A stretch of DNA of 7,164 nt from JAQUGA01 sp964521105 (GTDB lineage: Bacteria; Bacteroidota; Bacteroidia; Bacteroidales; WCHB1-69): NCBI GenBank assembly GCA_964521105.1, contig CAZFPO010000137.1:1-7164 (forward strand), written 5' to 3'. This document shows, one piece after another, positions 4,974-7,164 of this stretch. The translations under genes and the position numbers were made by a program. The notes beneath the pieces are model-generated. The model did no database searches, was not told where the DNA came from, and saw nothing but the letters and a program-made list of their open reading frames with translations. The number at the start of each line of letters is the position of its first letter. Positions within the stretch are counted from its first letter, which is position 1.

Positions 4974-5927
4974 ATGAAAAAAATAATGAACTATGCAAAG
5001 TTAATGCGAATACAAAATTTGTTTATTGTGGTTGTTGCCCTGTATGTTATAAGAATTTTTGTATTTGCTCCATATTTCGATATTTGTGGATATTTGCCTT
5101 TTATAAATAATTTTTACTTCCTGCTTTTAGTGTTGGCAACCGTTTTAATGACGGCAGCAGGATACATCATAAATGATTATTTTGACCAAACAATCGACGG
5201 AATTAATAAACCCGAAAAACAAATTGTAGGAACCATTATTAAACCTAAAAACGCTCAAAATTTATTTTATATTTTTTCGGCAATAAGTTTTCTAATTGGG
5301 ATTGTATTAGCATGGAAAGTTGGCTTTTTAAATCTTGCAACTATACCATTAATCACTGCGGTAATGTTATGGTATTATTCATTTAAGTACAAACGTATTT
5401 TTTTGTGGGGAAATATTGTGGTAGCGTTTTTAAGTGGTTTTGTAATCATAGGTTATTGGCTATTTGAATTTTTTGCCATGAAAAATTCGGTATATGGATT
5501 TATCGATTGCCAAAAACACTTTAATCTAATTACAAACATTTGCTTTATTTATTTTGCTTTCGCATTTTTAATTAGTTTGATACGCGAAATAGTGAAAGAC
5601 ATGCAGGATGTGGAAGGCGACAAAGAGGCTAAACGTCAAACGTTACCGATACGTTTAGGAATCAATAAAACTAAAAAAGTTTTGTATTGTTTGATAGCAG
5701 TTTTTTTATTTTTTGTATCGGTCATTCAATATATAATTTATGCAGCAGGAAATGCTTGGCTTTCCATTTATGGATTTGTAATGATTAGTGCTCCAGTAAT
5801 TTATGTTTTAGTAAAATTAATTTCAGCAAAAGAAAAAGAAGATTTTAAATTTCTTTCAGGTGCTCTAAAGATTATCATGTTATTAGGAATCATATTGCTG
5901 ATTATTCATAGATACGTGATGATATGA
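4974..5927 (+). CDS. UbiA-family membrane prenyltransferase
   Basis: This is a 317-residue integral membrane protein with about nine hydrophobic segments, the usual number for UbiA enzymes (roughly 15-30, 46-65, 96-115, 120-136, 145-165, 184-203, 236-256, 262-282, 296-313). The first Asp-rich motif NDYFDQTID (67-75; N67, D68, D71, D75) is followed by KPEKQIV. The second is KDMQDVEGD (208-216; D209, D212, D216) followed by KRQTLPIRLG. Both bind the Mg-diphosphate of a prenyl donor. Bacteroidota homologues are often labelled geranylgeranylglycerol-phosphate geranylgeranyltransferase. The true acceptor (quinone ring, glycerol phosphate ether or other) cannot be read from the sequence. It starts 18 bases after the kdsC-like stop. 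ATG 4986 is an alternative start losing only MKKI. Its stop overlaps the maf start by ATGA. Confidence 0.87.
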   Translation: MKKIMNYAKLMRIQNLFIVVVALYVIRIFVFAPYFDICGYLPFINNFYFLLLVLATVLMTAAGYIINDYFDQTIDGINKPEKQIVGTIIKPKNAQNLFYIFSAISFLIGIVLAWKVGFLNLATIPLITAVMLWYYSFKYKRIFLWGNIVVAFLSGFVIIGYWLFEFFAMKNSVYGFIDCQKHFNLITNICFIYFAFAFLISLIREIVKDMQDVEGDKEAKRQTLPIRLGINKTKKVLYCLIAVFLFFVSVIQYIIYAAGNAWLSIYGFVMISAPVIYVLVKLISAKEKEDFKFLSGALKIIMLLGIILLIIHRYVMI

Positions 5928-6511
5928 TTTTAACCGAATACATAAATTCAAATAAAAAATTAATTTTAGGATCTGCTTCACCTCGCCGAAAAGAGCTGCT
6001 TTCCGAAATGGGATTTTCGTTTGATATTCGTACTTCCGATATTGTCGAAACGTTTAACTCGAAGAATTTACCCGAAAAAATTGTCGTTTCGTTAGCTCTT
6101 CAAAAATCCGAATCCATCGAGTTAAAAACAGAAGATGAAATATTGATCACGGCTGATACCATTGTTGTTTTTGATGGCGAAATAATGGGAAAACCAACTT
6201 GCTATCAAAACGCATTTGAAATGTTATCGAAAATGTCGGGGCAAACACACGAAGTTTATACCGGAATTTGCATTAGATCGTTGGAAAAAAGAGAAATAAA
6301 TTTTGCTAAAACCGAAGTAACGTTTAAAACAATAACACCTGAAGAAATTGATTACTACATTACTAATTTTAAACCTTACGACAAAGCGGGTGCTTATGGA
6401 ATTCAGGAGTGGCTTGGATTTCATAAAATCGAAAAAATCAATGGCTCGTATTTTAATGTAGTCGGTTTGCCCTGTGTGGTAATTTCCGAAATGCTTCAAT
6501 CATTTGTTTGA
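5924..6511 (+). CDS. maf: Maf-family nucleoside triphosphate pyrophosphatase (dTTP/UTP type)
   Basis: This 195-residue protein is of normal Maf length. It has the N-terminal phosphate-binding motif GSASPRR (16-22), K61 in LALQKSE, the catalytic aspartate D78 in TADTIVV, K90 in GKP, and VYTGICI (111-117). PYDKAGAYGIQ (151-161) and GSYFNVVGLP (174-183) complete the pattern. The KAGAYGIQ stretch is typical of the YhdE/MafA subgroup, which hydrolyses dTTP, UTP and modified pyrimidine nucleotides to monophosphates. The YceF subgroup, acting on m7GTP, lacks it. The likely job is cleaning of the nucleotide pool; the old link to septum formation comes from overexpression phenotypes. The start codon shares ATGA with the UbiA gene stop, indicating translational coupling. 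It is the last gene of the tight run, followed by 66 non-coding bases. Confidence 0.93.
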   Translation: MILTEYINSNKKLILGSASPRRKELLSEMGFSFDIRTSDIVETFNSKNLPEKIVVSLALQKSESIELKTEDEILITADTIVVFDGEIMGKPTCYQNAFEMLSKMSGQTHEVYTGICIRSLEKREINFAKTEVTFKTITPEEIDYYITNFKPYDKAGAYGIQEWLGFHKIEKINGSYFNVVGLPCVVISEMLQSFV

Positions 6512-6577
6512 AAAACACTTCAATTTTGATATGAAAATTTAATAATCAATAAATTGTATTCATTTAACCTTAAAATC

Positions 6578-7006
6578 ATGAAAAAAACATCGGTGTACTT
6601 ACTAATCTCTTTATCCATATTATTATTTGCCTGTAATAATAGTCAAAAAGAACAAGTTAAAACCGAAGATCCAGTGGAAAAACAGCAACTTGCAAACGAT
6701 TATTCGGGGGTTTATAAATCCGATGCAGGGGAAGGTTGTAACTTAACAATTAAATTAGTTAAAGAAAATTCGGGTTACAAATACTTTTTAACGGGCGAAC
6801 ATTACGATGCCGAAGGTGTTGCTATTATCGAAAAAAGTGACGCTGTTTATATTACTTTTGACGGACCAATCGGAAACAATAAACCCAAAACAGTAAGTGG
6901 TCAATTGGACGGAAATACCATAAAAATTCAAAACTATGGCAATTCGATGAACGAATATCATTACTTTGTTGAATGCGATCAAAAATATTTAGAATTTAAA
7001 AAGTAA
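6578..7006 (+). CDS. Small lipoprotein of unknown function
   Basis: The gene encodes 142 residues. The start is set at ATG 6578 because MKKTSVYLLISLSILLFAC is a textbook lipoprotein signal with lipid-anchored C19. The in-frame TTG at 6554 would add eight residues before the lysines and spoil it. After the Cys comes a polar linker (NNSQKEQVKTEDPVEKQQ) without the early acidic export signal seen in the beta-helix protein, so it may stay in the periplasm. The mature part (about 44-142) is a compact, strand-rich domain: SGVYKSDAGEGCNLTIKL, YKYFLTGE, AVYITFDG, VSGQLDGNTIKIQN and YHYFVECDQKYLEF. Two cysteines (in EGCNL and VECDQ) could form a disulfide. The pattern suggests a small beta-barrel or lipocalin-like fold, but I do not recognise the family. 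It lies 66 bases after maf and could share its transcript. Confidence 0.8.
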   Translation: MKKTSVYLLISLSILLFACNNSQKEQVKTEDPVEKQQLANDYSGVYKSDAGEGCNLTIKLVKENSGYKYFLTGEHYDAEGVAIIEKSDAVYITFDGPIGNNKPKTVSGQLDGNTIKIQNYGNSMNEYHYFVECDQKYLEFKK

Positions 7007-7014
7007 TAGGAATG

Positions 7015-7036
7015 AAACATTTTCTATGTTTTTTTA
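7015..7036 (+). terminator. Weak candidate intrinsic terminator after the small lipoprotein gene
   Basis: AAACAT (7015-7020) and ATGTTT (7026-7031) form a 6-bp stem with loop TTTCT, running directly into a T-tract (to 7035). Position, 8 bases after the stop codon, suits a terminator. The stem has a single GC pair, so it would be weak. Confidence 0.35.
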
Positions 7037-7053
7037 TTGTTGTCCGATAAAAA

Positions 7054-7114
7054 ATTGAGACCTCCTTCGGCGGTTAAAACTCTTCACTATCGTTCAGAAT
7101 GACAATGGTTTAAC
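7054..7114. repeat. Dispersed-repeat-like intergenic segment
   Basis: The segment contains CCTCCTTCGGCGG and CTTCACTATCGTTCAGAATG. The latter resembles intergenic repeats that recur in many genomes, read on the other strand as GTCATTCTGAACG...GAAG. GTTAAA (7073-7078) and TTTAAC (7109-7114) form an inverted repeat around its core. Recognition is from memory of similar motifs, without a search. It directly precedes the GC-rich palindrome. Confidence 0.4.
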
Positions 7115-7131
7115 TTGGTTTAGGGAAGAGG

Positions 7132-7164
7132 GGGCTTGCTGGCGGCGAAGCCGCCAGCAAGCCC
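7132..7164. repeat. GC-rich perfect palindrome, 15-bp arms with GAA loop, at window edge
   Basis: GGGCTTGCTGGCGGC (7132-7146) and GCCGCCAGCAAGCCC (7150-7164) are exact reverse complements around GAA. The right arm ends at the last base of the window, and the stem may continue outside, since GAAGAGG precedes the left arm. About 75 percent GC contrasts sharply with the AT-rich surroundings. It could be a REP-like repeat, the end of a small mobile element or a strong bidirectional hairpin; no T-run is visible within the window. Confidence 0.7.

Noticed and set aside
6503..6528. Promoter for the small lipoprotein gene (TTTG and CAATTTTG)
   Set aside because: The second box misses the first T of TAnnTTTG and the spacing of 10-14 bases is too short for the Bacteroidota promoter pattern.
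6554..6577. TTG start that would lengthen the small lipoprotein by eight residues
   Set aside because: The extension precedes a complete MKK-type lipoprotein signal peptide, so ATG 6578 is the better start.

Overview
The window looks like chromosomal DNA of a member of the Bacteroidota. The sequence is AT-rich, translation starts lack Shine-Dalgarno sequences and instead sit in A/T-rich leaders, and two genes are preceded by TAATTTTG, which fits the Bacteroidota -7 promoter consensus TAnnTTTG. Both lipoproteins have typical MKK signal peptides. One carries an acidic C-R-K-E-D start like the surface-export signal known from Flavobacteriia. All recognisable genes are on the + strand. The exact genus cannot be read from the window.

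Left part (1-1536): a 5'-truncated ATPase of the AAA_14/DUF4143 type, whose Walker A lies before the window, is followed by a small stand-alone HD-domain protein resembling (p)ppGpp hydrolases. Both prefer the arginine codon AGA (17 of 25 Arg codons by hand count). The genes from 2158 onward use mainly CGN (AGA in 9 of 37), so the left pair may be accessory or transferred.

Middle part (1537-2157): about 620 bases without a convincing gene but dense in inverted and direct repeats. Block A (1633-1748) has a 16-bp stem-loop whose loop is complementary to bases just after a second, 11-bp hairpin. Block B (1791-2021) has a near-perfect direct repeat of 33 bp flanking two GGTGC-n3-GCACC mini-hairpins. 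These look like small non-autonomous repeat elements or structured RNA and are the least explained part of the window.

Right part (2158-7006): a surface-type beta-helix lipoprotein is followed by a tight four-gene run: DUF2520 Rossmann protein, KdsC-like HAD phosphatase, UbiA-family prenyltransferase and Maf nucleotide pyrophosphatase. The genes overlap by 8 nt, are spaced by 18 nt and overlap by 4 nt, so they are probably co-transcribed. KdsC points to Kdo/LPS synthesis, UbiA to a prenyl lipid and Maf to nucleotide-pool cleaning; the DUF2520 protein has no known substrate. A small lipoprotein of unknown function follows.

Right edge (7007-7164): a weak terminator, a dispersed-repeat-like segment, and a GC-rich perfect palindrome (15-bp arms, 3-base loop) that ends exactly at the window boundary. 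No complete novel multi-gene system is evident. The novelty candidates are the repeat blocks, the possible leaderless start of the DUF2520 gene and the stand-alone alarmone hydrolase-like protein.
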